A DNA stretch of 64,000 bases from assembly GCA_934216615.1 (NCBI GenBank), contig CAKQCB010000001.1, positions 558,001 through 622,000 of the forward strand, read 5' to 3'. The DNA comes from an uncultured Anaerolineae bacterium. GTDB lineage: Bacteria; Chloroflexota; Anaerolineae; Aggregatilineales; Phototrophicaceae. Made by a program: the position numbers and the translations under genes. Shown piece by piece: positions 45,059 to 51,754 of this stretch; within the stretch, counting starts at the first letter, position 1, and every line of letters starts with the position of its first letter. The notes below the pieces were generated by a model. It was not told the origin of the DNA. It searched no databases and worked only from the letters and a program-made list of their open reading frames with translations.

Positions 45059-46282
45059 TTACGGGTTCAGTTGAATATCAATGAACGTGGTGCGGTTCGG
45101 GTACACATAGATGATTTCGTTAAAACGGGTGCGGTTTCCATCGCTCACCGTCACCTGATAGTAGTTCTCAGGTAAATCCCCAATGGTGAAGTTTTCCCCT
45201 ATCGCGGGGTCGGAATTCACCGTGTTATCGTGATAAGTGTAGGCGTAACGGGTGATGTCTGACGATTGAATCGTCACCGCCGCATCATACAGAATGTTGC
45301 CTGCGGGATCAGTGACACGGCCGGCTAGAGTTCCGAAGGTGATAAACGGACGAATCCACAGTTCAGGGTTGCGCGTTGAATTGATGCTGTTAGGGTTGCC
45401 AATGCGCACTTCAAAATGGAGATGCGGGCCAATCGCCACACCTGTTGCGCCGACGGTTCCAATCTCATCCCCTGCGGCAATCGGCTGGCCTTGGGTCACG
45501 GTAATACGATCCATGTGACCGTAGAGCGTGTAAATCGTCTGCCCGTCCGCTGTGCGCGTAGCGTGTTCGATGACGACCAGTGTCCCATAATAATCCGGAA
45601 TAGGGCCAAAGAGCGTCGTCGTATCTTGCCCTGCAAAATACACGACCCCATCACCAGCGGCAAACAGAGGCGTGCCACGCGGGTTGACAAATTCAACCCC
45701 GAGATGGGTTTGGAAACGACCACCTGCCGTTCCGCCATAAGGATACGTGCGGTCTACCCAGTTCGTCCCTGAATTGGACACGGGACGCGAAAAGATGTAG
45801 TGATCCACCACTTGAATAGTTCCATCGGCAGGCGGTGGGGTCCATGTTGGCGGTGGCGTGAAGTTTGGATCATTTGAAGGGGTCATCGGCGTTGGCGATG
45901 CAATCGGTGTATTCGTTAACCACCGTGTGGGTGTCAAAGTCGGCGTTAGGGTATACGTCTGCGTGGGTGTATGCGAAGGTGTAAACGTATTGCTCGGCGT
46001 AGGTGTGACACTGGGCGTAAATGTATGGGTAGGGGTGAATGTTTCCGTTGGGGGTAACGTCGCGGTCCGCGTGGGCGCGAGGTTCGCCGCCGTAGGCACT
46101 GCGGTATTATCAAAGTCGAACGTGGGCATTGGGGTTGACGTCGCCCGCGTAGATGCAAATGCCACTACAGGAGAAGAAGTATCATTACATGCCGTGAATG
46201 TAAAAACGGCAAACCCAAACAAACACATCCGTGTCGCAGCATTTTTCATGCGCACGCCTACTCTATTTTGCTTTAATTGCAT
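45059..46282 (-). CDS. M23 family peptidase lipoprotein with carboxypeptidase-regulatory-like domain
   Basis: About 407 residues. A lipoprotein signal ends at FTAC (lipobox), followed by a Pro/Thr linker (about 55-130) with many TPT units. The LytM/M23 domain (about 150-300) has HLGVEFVNPRGTP, DGVVYFAGQD, YGHM and the metal-binding GPHLHFEVRIG (HxH). The C-terminal ~85 residues form a regulatory-like beta-sandwich (LAGRVTDPAGN). M23 enzymes cut peptidoglycan cross-links. The ATG 46282 is 5 bp past the ftcD stop and preceded by GAG; ATG 46249 is a second option and would give a shorter N-region. Encoded with ftcD and the SH3 gene on one strand. Confidence 0.82.
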   Translation of the reverse strand: MQLKQNRVGVRMKNAATRMCLFGFAVFTFTACNDTSSPVVAFASTRATSTPMPTFDFDNTAVPTAANLAPTRTATLPPTETFTPTHTFTPSVTPTPSNTFTPSHTPTQTYTLTPTLTPTRWLTNTPIASPTPMTPSNDPNFTPPPTWTPPPADGTIQVVDHYIFSRPVSNSGTNWVDRTYPYGGTAGGRFQTHLGVEFVNPRGTPLFAAGDGVVYFAGQDTTTLFGPIPDYYGTLVVIEHATRTADGQTIYTLYGHMDRITVTQGQPIAAGDEIGTVGATGVAIGPHLHFEVRIGNPNSINSTRNPELWIRPFITFGTLAGRVTDPAGNILYDAAVTIQSSDITRYAYTYHDNTVNSDPAIGENFTIGDLPENYYQVTVSDGNRTRFNEIIYVYPNRTTFIDIQLNP

Positions 46283-46286
46283 GTCA

Positions 46287-47207
46287 TCACTCGAAATTGA
46301 TTTCCTGATAGTCACCCATAACCTGCCCTAAACGTTGTTCCAATGTCAAGAAACGGGTGGATGCGGGTAATTGTAAATCAGTAATGGCATAATCAATGAG
46401 GGCGGATTGAGGAATTAGCCCTACAAGTTCAGTTTGTGTCACACTGACGCCATATTTTTCAGCCTCATGACGTACCCACTGCATAATTTGATGCAACGTC
46501 GTTTTACGATAATCAATAATATTCATCGACACTTGAGCTTTGCCATTCACCAGCAGGCCCAATGCTTTGAGATAAGGCAATCCCCCACCAGAAGCCCGTA
46601 TTGTCGAAGCAATTGAACGGGCAATCTCCACATCATCGGTATCTAAGAAAGCGTTAAACGCAATGAGCGGGCCACGCGCGCCAATGATCATCGCCCCCGC
46701 GGGGCCAACGTTCGAGGGACCAAAATCGGGCGTTCGGTGTGCTTCTCTGCCGATCTCTTGAACCAGCGCTTCATACCCTCCACGCCGAACATCGGCAAGG
46801 TTGAAGCGTTCAGGGCGGGTTGCCGCCGCTTCATAAAGATAGACGGGGATGCCCAGTTCAGCCCCAACCCGTTGACCAAACGCCGTCGCAAGTTGGGCAC
46901 ACGCTTCTAAGCTGATGTTTCTTAAAGGCACAAACGGGACGACATCCACCGCCCCCATGCGCGGATGAACGCCTGAATGAAGGCTTAGATCAATGCTCTG
47001 CACGGCGACTTTCGCCCCCGCAAACATCGCTTGTTGAATCGCTTCGGGTGTACCAGCAAACGTCACGACCGTGCGGTTATGATCGACATCGCTACTCACG
47101 TCTAACAACGCGACATTTTCGGCCGAAATCGCGCTGACGATAGCGACAATCACATCTTTTCGGCGTCCCTCACTAAAGTTCGGAACACATTCCACTAAAG
47201 CGCTCAT
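46287..47207 (-). CDS. ftcD: Glutamate formimidoyltransferase
   Basis: A 306-residue formiminotransferase domain protein: transfers the formimino group from N-formimino-L-glutamate to tetrahydrofolate in histidine breakdown. The sequence starts ECVPNFSEGRRKDVIVAI and has HSGVHPRMGAVDVVPFVPL (about 78-96, with folate/metal-site histidines) and QVSMNIIDYRKTTLH. The cyclodeaminase half of the bifunctional protein is absent. Its ATG overlaps the stop of the SH3 gene as ATGA. No hut genes are nearby. Confidence 0.9.
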   Translation of the reverse strand: MSALVECVPNFSEGRRKDVIVAIVSAISAENVALLDVSSDVDHNRTVVTFAGTPEAIQQAMFAGAKVAVQSIDLSLHSGVHPRMGAVDVVPFVPLRNISLEACAQLATAFGQRVGAELGIPVYLYEAAATRPERFNLADVRRGGYEALVQEIGREAHRTPDFGPSNVGPAGAMIIGARGPLIAFNAFLDTDDVEIARSIASTIRASGGGLPYLKALGLLVNGKAQVSMNIIDYRKTTLHQIMQWVRHEAEKYGVSVTQTELVGLIPQSALIDYAITDLQLPASTRFLTLEQRLGQVMGDYQEINFE

Positions 47208-49219
47208 CGGTTAGAATCATCATCCGTGAATTCAGGGGAAGCATCTCGGTTACGTTTACGCGTCACATGTGGTGATCGGCGTGCATGCATCGCCCCTTCA
47301 GCACGTCGAGAAACGGCAAACGAACGCAAGACATCTTCATCAATCACCTTGTTGTTGAAACGCTCGTATAGCGTGGGGTTTTCCGCAGGGTCAATGGCAT
47401 AGCGCCAACGTCCTGGGCCGACTTCGCGCAAAATCGAACGGCAATCTGTACAGTGTACAGTTGTGCGCGGGCGCGGAATCCCTAAAAAGCGTTCATTGCG
47501 TATATCCACTTCAAGGTTACCCGTTTGGCAGACAGGGCAAATTTTGATGATAAACCCATTGGTGAAGCGTTCACTGCTCGAAGCCCCACGCCAATAGGAA
47601 AAGATATAAGCAATCGCTAACAAGATACCCAACCCGCCTAAAATAAATTCGGGCGGAACGCCGAATGAACCAGCGGGCGGGTTCACATCTGTTTCATTTA
47701 GAATCGGCGGTTCATCTGTCGCCACAGGTTGGATGAGCGCAGGGGTCACCTCTACAGTTTCATCAGGGAGTATGCTCGCCTCTACAGTCAGTTCTGCTGT
47801 GAGTTCAGGTGAAGCGGTGTTGGTAGGCGTAGACGTAGGTTCTTCCGTTACAACTTCTGTCGTCAATGCGATAGGCTCAAACGTCGCCGTTTCCGTCGGC
47901 TCAAGCGTAGCGGTGTTTGTAGGTGCAGATGTAGGTTCTTCCGTTACAACTTCTGTCGCCAATGCGATAGGCTCAAGCGTCGCCGTTTCCGTCGGCTCAG
48001 GCGTAGCGGTGTTTGTAGGTGCAGATGTAGGTTCTTCCGTTACAACTTCTGTCGTCAATGCGACAGGCTCAAACGTCGCTGTATCCGTTGGTTCAGGCGT
48101 AGCGGTATCACTGGGTTCAACGGTTGGCGGTACTTGTGTAGCCGTTTCAGTCGGTAATGCTGTAGGTTCGGCCGTATCGGTAGGTAGTGACGTTTCTGTA
48201 ACCGATGGGGTCAGGGTTACGGTCGAAGTTTCACTGGCAGTAATACTCGGCGTGACTATAAATGTCCGTGTAGGCCTCGGCGTTGCTGAAGGGGATGGCG
48301 TAAAATCGACCGCTGAAACCATCGCCGTCCCCGTTGCGATGTCAGGAAAATCGAGGCTCAATTGTGTCGCGGTTAAAATGATCGCATCTACAGCGTCAAG
48401 CGTGGGCGTCTCTGTCTCAGTAGGGACGCTGGATGGTGTATTGGTCACGAACATTTCACGCGTTGCAGTCGCGGTTGCTGTACTGCTTGAAGTCGCGGAA
48501 GGTGTCCATGTCAATGTTGAGCTAGGCGTTTGCGTCACGGTGGGCGTGTTCGACGGTGTGAAGGTCAGCGTGGGCGTGAGGTTAGATTCACGGATGATAG
48601 GCAGTGTCGATAGATCATCTTGCCAGAAGACGATTGTGCGTGAAACCCATGCAAACCCGTCTTCATAGCGAATCATCACCCAGTCACCATCTTCGCTGAT
48701 GCTGACCGGTTCAACGCGGGTTAAGTCCGGAAGTTCGCCCAATGTGGAGTAATTTGTACTCGGCCCCGAACGGATGAAACCCCCTAAGCCGTTAGTATTA
48801 ATCCAGCTTCCTACTTGGGTCGCCGTAGGGATGATCTCTGTCGCTGTAGCCGATGGCGAAATAGCTGTTGCGGTTAAATCGGTGATATCGCCTATCCGCA
48901 GTTGATCGATATTGGTATTCCACTCGGCGAGGTCACGCCGAATCCAGCCATAATTACGCCCAAAACGGATCAGAATCCAATCGGCTTCAGCATTACGCGA
49001 AACGGGAAATACAATATTACCCTGCGCCAAAATTCCAACAGATGGAAAGTCTGTGCTTGGGCCACTACGCACATAAATATCTTCGGGCAGAATACGGCTC
49101 AAAGAGGGGGTTGGTGTTAAGGTTAGCGGAACATCTTGCGAAATAGAGGGAAAAGCAAAAATAAAAACACCTATCAAGGCAAAACTACTCGCAATGAGCC
49201 AATGAATTCGTTTTTGCAC
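47204..49219 (-). CDS. Membrane protein with two SH3 domains, Pro/Thr repeats and C-terminal zinc ribbon
   Basis: About 671 residues. A signal or anchor helix is followed by two SH3b domains (RSGPSTDFPSVGIL near 50 and RSGPSTNYSTLGEL near 155). The long Thr/Pro/Glu region (about 220-520) contains three perfect-to-near-perfect 32-residue units. A transmembrane helix (about 545-565) is followed by a cytoplasmic zinc ribbon (CPVCQ and CTDC, about 580-612) and a basic end. Extracellular glycan recognition linked across the membrane to a cytoplasmic zinc module is inferred. GTG 49219 has GAGGA upstream; ATG 49234 is an alternative. Translationally coupled with ftcD. Confidence 0.72.
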   Translation of the reverse strand: MQKRIHWLIASSFALIGVFIFAFPSISQDVPLTLTPTPSLSRILPEDIYVRSGPSTDFPSVGILAQGNIVFPVSRNAEADWILIRFGRNYGWIRRDLAEWNTNIDQLRIGDITDLTATAISPSATATEIIPTATQVGSWINTNGLGGFIRSGPSTNYSTLGELPDLTRVEPVSISEDGDWVMIRYEDGFAWVSRTIVFWQDDLSTLPIIRESNLTPTLTFTPSNTPTVTQTPSSTLTWTPSATSSSTATATATREMFVTNTPSSVPTETETPTLDAVDAIILTATQLSLDFPDIATGTAMVSAVDFTPSPSATPRPTRTFIVTPSITASETSTVTLTPSVTETSLPTDTAEPTALPTETATQVPPTVEPSDTATPEPTDTATFEPVALTTEVVTEEPTSAPTNTATPEPTETATLEPIALATEVVTEEPTSAPTNTATLEPTETATFEPIALTTEVVTEEPTSTPTNTASPELTAELTVEASILPDETVEVTPALIQPVATDEPPILNETDVNPPAGSFGVPPEFILGGLGILLAIAYIFSYWRGASSSERFTNGFIIKICPVCQTGNLEVDIRNERFLGIPRPRTTVHCTDCRSILREVGPGRWRYAIDPAENPTLYERFNNKVIDEDVLRSFAVSRRAEGAMHARRSPHVTRKRNRDASPEFTDDDSNR
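47820..48107 (-). repeat. Three tandem 96-bp coding repeats
   Basis: The segment GTAGGTTCTTCCGTTACAAC starts at 47835, 47931 and 48027 on the plus strand, exactly 96 bp apart. Each unit encodes 32 residues around EVVTEEPTSAPTNTATPEP. The units differ by few substitutions, indicating recent expansion. Confidence 0.88.
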
Positions 49220-49302
49220 GCTAGGTGTCCTCATGTTGGCCAATAAAAGTACATCCCCATAGGAATGTTAGCATGTTACTGAAAGTAAGACCAAATCCAT
49301 AT

Positions 49303-50073
49303 TTACTTGACGAGGAAGGCGTAAGGATTCCCGACCGCAACCCCATTCGCAAAAAACTGAACTGTCCAATCCCCTTCGAGGAAAGCAAATTGGCCTTCAT
49401 TGGGGACCATCGCAAACCATAGACAGAAATTTCCAGAATCAGATGGGACGATATAGCCCCCCTCTTGGAACATCTGCTGACCGTTCCACGACCAGATCAC
49501 CCCAATATCTGTACCACGACGCGCGCTTGATACAAACGCTGTCGCATAAATTTGATGCGACACCGCCGGAAATTGTGAGATGTATTCCACAGCACAGCCA
49601 TTTCCGTTCACGGCTAACGCAGTGCCAATCTCGCCAAAGGTGACACCGTTGGCCGACCCACCACCAGAGGCAAAACCACCAACGGCAAACGTCGCGATCA
49701 CCGTCGCGTCGGGCGTTGCATAATCTTCAAAGGCTTCGTTCATACCCGCGATTGTGATGCCAGAGGTATCAACAAACTGCTCTGTCGGCGGGTTGAGCAC
49801 GCGTAAGGTGGCCACCAACTGCTGGTTCACCCCCTCTTGGTTGACGACATACGTTGCCGCCGCCACCGCCGTAGATGCCGCTTCTGTTTCACGCGCTGAA
49901 ATTGCTTCGCGTAGAGCGGTCGCTTCCGCAACGATTTCCGTCATTTCGGCGGCATAATCGATGTTGGATGCTTCAGCATTTCCACTACAGGCACTTAATA
50001 ACAAAATGAAGCTCATCAACAAGGCTGTTGAGCTGATAATGTTCAATTGGAAGGGTTTTTTCATTCGGTTCAT
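49303..50073 (-). CDS. Secreted lipoprotein of unknown function
   Basis: A 256-residue protein with a lipoprotein signal (LLLSAC lipobox, about residue 30). A helical Ala/Glu-rich segment (about 40-90; EIVAEATALREAISARETEAA) precedes a beta-rich C-terminal domain (about 130-256) ending FANGVAVGNPYAF. The C-terminal domain is of the kind seen in small Chloroflexota cell-surface proteins; no catalytic motif is visible. It is the first gene of the minus-strand group 50073-45059, though no promoter could be defined. Confidence 0.7.
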   Translation of the reverse strand: MNRMKKPFQLNIISSTALLMSFILLLSACSGNAEASNIDYAAEMTEIVAEATALREAISARETEAASTAVAAATYVVNQEGVNQQLVATLRVLNPPTEQFVDTSGITIAGMNEAFEDYATPDATVIATFAVGGFASGGGSANGVTFGEIGTALAVNGNGCAVEYISQFPAVSHQIYATAFVSSARRGTDIGVIWSWNGQQMFQEGGYIVPSDSGNFCLWFAMVPNEGQFAFLEGDWTVQFFANGVAVGNPYAFLVK

Positions 50074-50080
50074 TTATCGC

Positions 50081-50109
50081 TTGCGCCAACTTTTACGGCC
50101 TGATACAAT
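50081..50109 (+). promoter_or_regulatory. Promoter of the tRNA-Arg gene
   Basis: TTGCGC (50081-50086), 17-bp spacer and TACAAT (50104-50109), with the tRNA beginning 16 bp further on. Confidence 0.7.
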
Positions 50110-50124
50110 GCACTATTGTAACAC

Positions 50125-50196
50125 GCCCTCATAGCTCAGCGGATAGAGCGTTGCCCTCCGGAGGCAAAGGCGCAGGTTCGATTCCTGCTGAGGGCA
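50125..50196 (+). tRNA. tRNA-Arg (anticodon CCG)
   Basis: A full cloverleaf folds by hand: acceptor GCCCTCA/TGAGGGC, D stem GCTC/GAGC, anticodon stem TTGCC/GGCAA with loop CTCCGGA (anticodon CCG at 50158-50160), T stem GCAGG/CCTGC with loop TTCGATT, discriminator A. It decodes CGG. The 3' CCA is not encoded. Confidence 0.96.
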
Positions 50197-50218
50197 TGTT
50201 TTTATTTCTCCAAAAACA

Positions 50219-50258
50219 AAAAGAGATGCGCGGGGTAATTTCCTCACACATCTCTTTT
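50219..50258. terminator. Terminator between tRNA-Arg and the convergent gene
   Basis: AAAAGAGATG (50219-50228) is perfectly complementary to CATCTCTTTT (50249-50258); inner bases can extend the stem imperfectly. Serves both directions. Confidence 0.8.
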
Positions 50259-50279
50259 ATTTACAGGTGTTAAATCAGG

Positions 50280-51674
50280 TTAGTTATCTTCAGAGGCGGC
50301 GACAGAATAACTGGAATACCACTGCCCATATTCTGAAGTGGTGATGCCGTTCTGGGTGCTTCCAAGATATGAATCTTGCTCGCCTAACCAACTGGCAACC
50401 ACAGCGCCACCCGTCTCATTTTGTATCACGCCTGCATGAACGGCGGATACACAAATACTCGAATCATGCGTGTAAATATTGGTTCCCCAAACAGTTGCAC
50501 CAGAAGATGCGCAATTCGCAGGGCAGATGAAACCCGCAATCGGTGTAGAGTCGTTTTCACGAGCTTGGGTGAAGCAGTCTGCAACCCTATAATCTTCGGG
50601 TCTTAAGAACATGGTCATCGGGTCTTCAAACATCGTCGTCTCAACCTCTGGTTCAACGAAGTCAAACGAATTCACGATAGAAGAAATATCTGCTTCCAAC
50701 TCCTCTAAGGGGATGAATGACATCACCATGATATTCACCCAATAATCTTCCGTGAGAAGGATGTTATACGTATTCCCTAATAAAGCTTCTTCGCCTAAAC
50801 GGATGGACTCCATCACCAATCCATTGTCCAGTGTCTCGGTGATGATGTCACGTTCTGGAACAAAATCTTCTAATCCTGTATTGATCATCCCAGTGAGTGA
50901 GAAAACCGTTTCTCTGTAGTGTTGGTACTCAAGATCACTTTCTTCATAGATCGTGACGACCGCAATAGCTTCCGGCACATAAATACTCGCCCCGTAATAC
51001 ACACTGACCGTGTTGTAAAAGTAAGGGCTGTCCGAATCATAAAACTGCCATCCTTCGGGATAATGAAATTCAACCCCATTGGCAAATTGAACAAACTGAG
51101 GAGGCAACTCATCAAACCGTACTGCGCCCGATGGGGTTTCATCCATCACCAAGACAACGCTGCCCAAAATATCGTAGAAAACATTGAGGATTTCTGGGTT
51201 CATCTCTTCTTGGGTTTCGCCGTTAAATAAGGTGGATACAAGCAGTTGCCCGTCGGACAAGTTCAACAATAAAATATGCGCCGGAATGGTATCTGTATCT
51301 ACAAAATAATGCCCACTTGCCACCACCCCATCCCCCGAATCTAAATAGAGAGGAGACAGCGTATCGAAGTTGAGCGAGCCGAGTACAAACATGGTGTTAA
51401 AAATTTCTTCAGAAACGTCTACTGCGTTAGCATAAGCATACGGCTCCGCCATGATCGCGCTCGCCGCTTCCCCCACGCGAATTTCTATGCGCCAGCCGTC
51501 CGACGAAACCAAATTAACGCTGTCGGCTTCAAATTCTTCAGCGTTCCAACTCGCGGGGTGCAAAAGTTGTAGGCCAAAATTTGTTTGAGTCGTTTCAGAC
51601 TGGGCAAAACTTACCGATGGAACAAGAAGCATCAAACCCACTACAGAACCTAGTAAATACGAACGAGTGTTCAT
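50280..51674 (-). CDS. Secreted protein with C-terminal LCCL-like domain
   Basis: A 464-residue protein with a signal peptide (about 1-24, SFAQ). Two similar stretches of the PsbP/MOG1-like kind seem to repeat (LQLLHPASWNAEEFEAD near 35 and VEFHYPEGWQFYDSDS near 200), typical of surface alpha/beta domains. The last 90 residues read CPANC, VWGTNIYTHDSSICVSAVHAGVI, then Gly-rich, matching LCCL domains (Cys pairs, His-Ala-Gly). LCCL domains are extracellular and associated with ligand binding. Function unknown. The upstream region toward the SARP gene is divergent. Confidence 0.75.
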   Translation of the reverse strand: MNTRSYLLGSVVGLMLLVPSVSFAQSETTQTNFGLQLLHPASWNAEEFEADSVNLVSSDGWRIEIRVGEAASAIMAEPYAYANAVDVSEEIFNTMFVLGSLNFDTLSPLYLDSGDGVVASGHYFVDTDTIPAHILLLNLSDGQLLVSTLFNGETQEEMNPEILNVFYDILGSVVLVMDETPSGAVRFDELPPQFVQFANGVEFHYPEGWQFYDSDSPYFYNTVSVYYGASIYVPEAIAVVTIYEESDLEYQHYRETVFSLTGMINTGLEDFVPERDIITETLDNGLVMESIRLGEEALLGNTYNILLTEDYWVNIMVMSFIPLEELEADISSIVNSFDFVEPEVETTMFEDPMTMFLRPEDYRVADCFTQARENDSTPIAGFICPANCASSGATVWGTNIYTHDSSICVSAVHAGVIQNETGGAVVASWLGEQDSYLGSTQNGITTSEYGQWYSSYSVAASEDN

Positions 51675-51705
51675 TTCTTCCTCACACGACTAAAGGAAAC
51701 CTTCT

Positions 51706-51711
51706 TATAAT
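51706..51711 (+). promoter_or_regulatory. Candidate -10 element for the SARP gene
   Basis: A perfect TATAAT lies 43 bp before the ATG. No convincing -35 at 16-18 bp was seen, as may be expected if an activator is required. Confidence 0.35.
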
Positions 51712-51728
51712 GGGTTAGAATATTCCCC

Positions 51729-51750
51729 TATCGTTTATTTATCGTTTATT
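51729..51750 (+). repeat. 11-bp direct tandem repeat upstream of the SARP gene
   Basis: TATCGTTTATT occurs twice in direct succession (51729-51739, 51740-51750), ending 4 bp before the ATG at 51755. SARP regulators are known to bind direct repeats with 11-bp period. Confidence 0.6.
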
Positions 51751-51754
51751 GCAG

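Noticed and set aside
45858..46331. A plus-strand frame rich in Val and Gly opposite the M23 gene.
   Set aside because: Mirror reading of the Pro/Thr linker codons of the M23 lipoprotein.
47820..48107. CRISPR-like periodic repeats.
   Set aside because: The 96-bp units are coding and contiguous without spacers; no cas genes are nearby.
47733..48668. A 311-codon open frame on the plus strand rich in Val, Ser and Gly.
   Set aside because: It is the antisense reading of the Pro/Thr/Glu repeat region of the minus-strand SH3 gene; composition and periodicity follow the repeats, and it has no Shine-Dalgarno.
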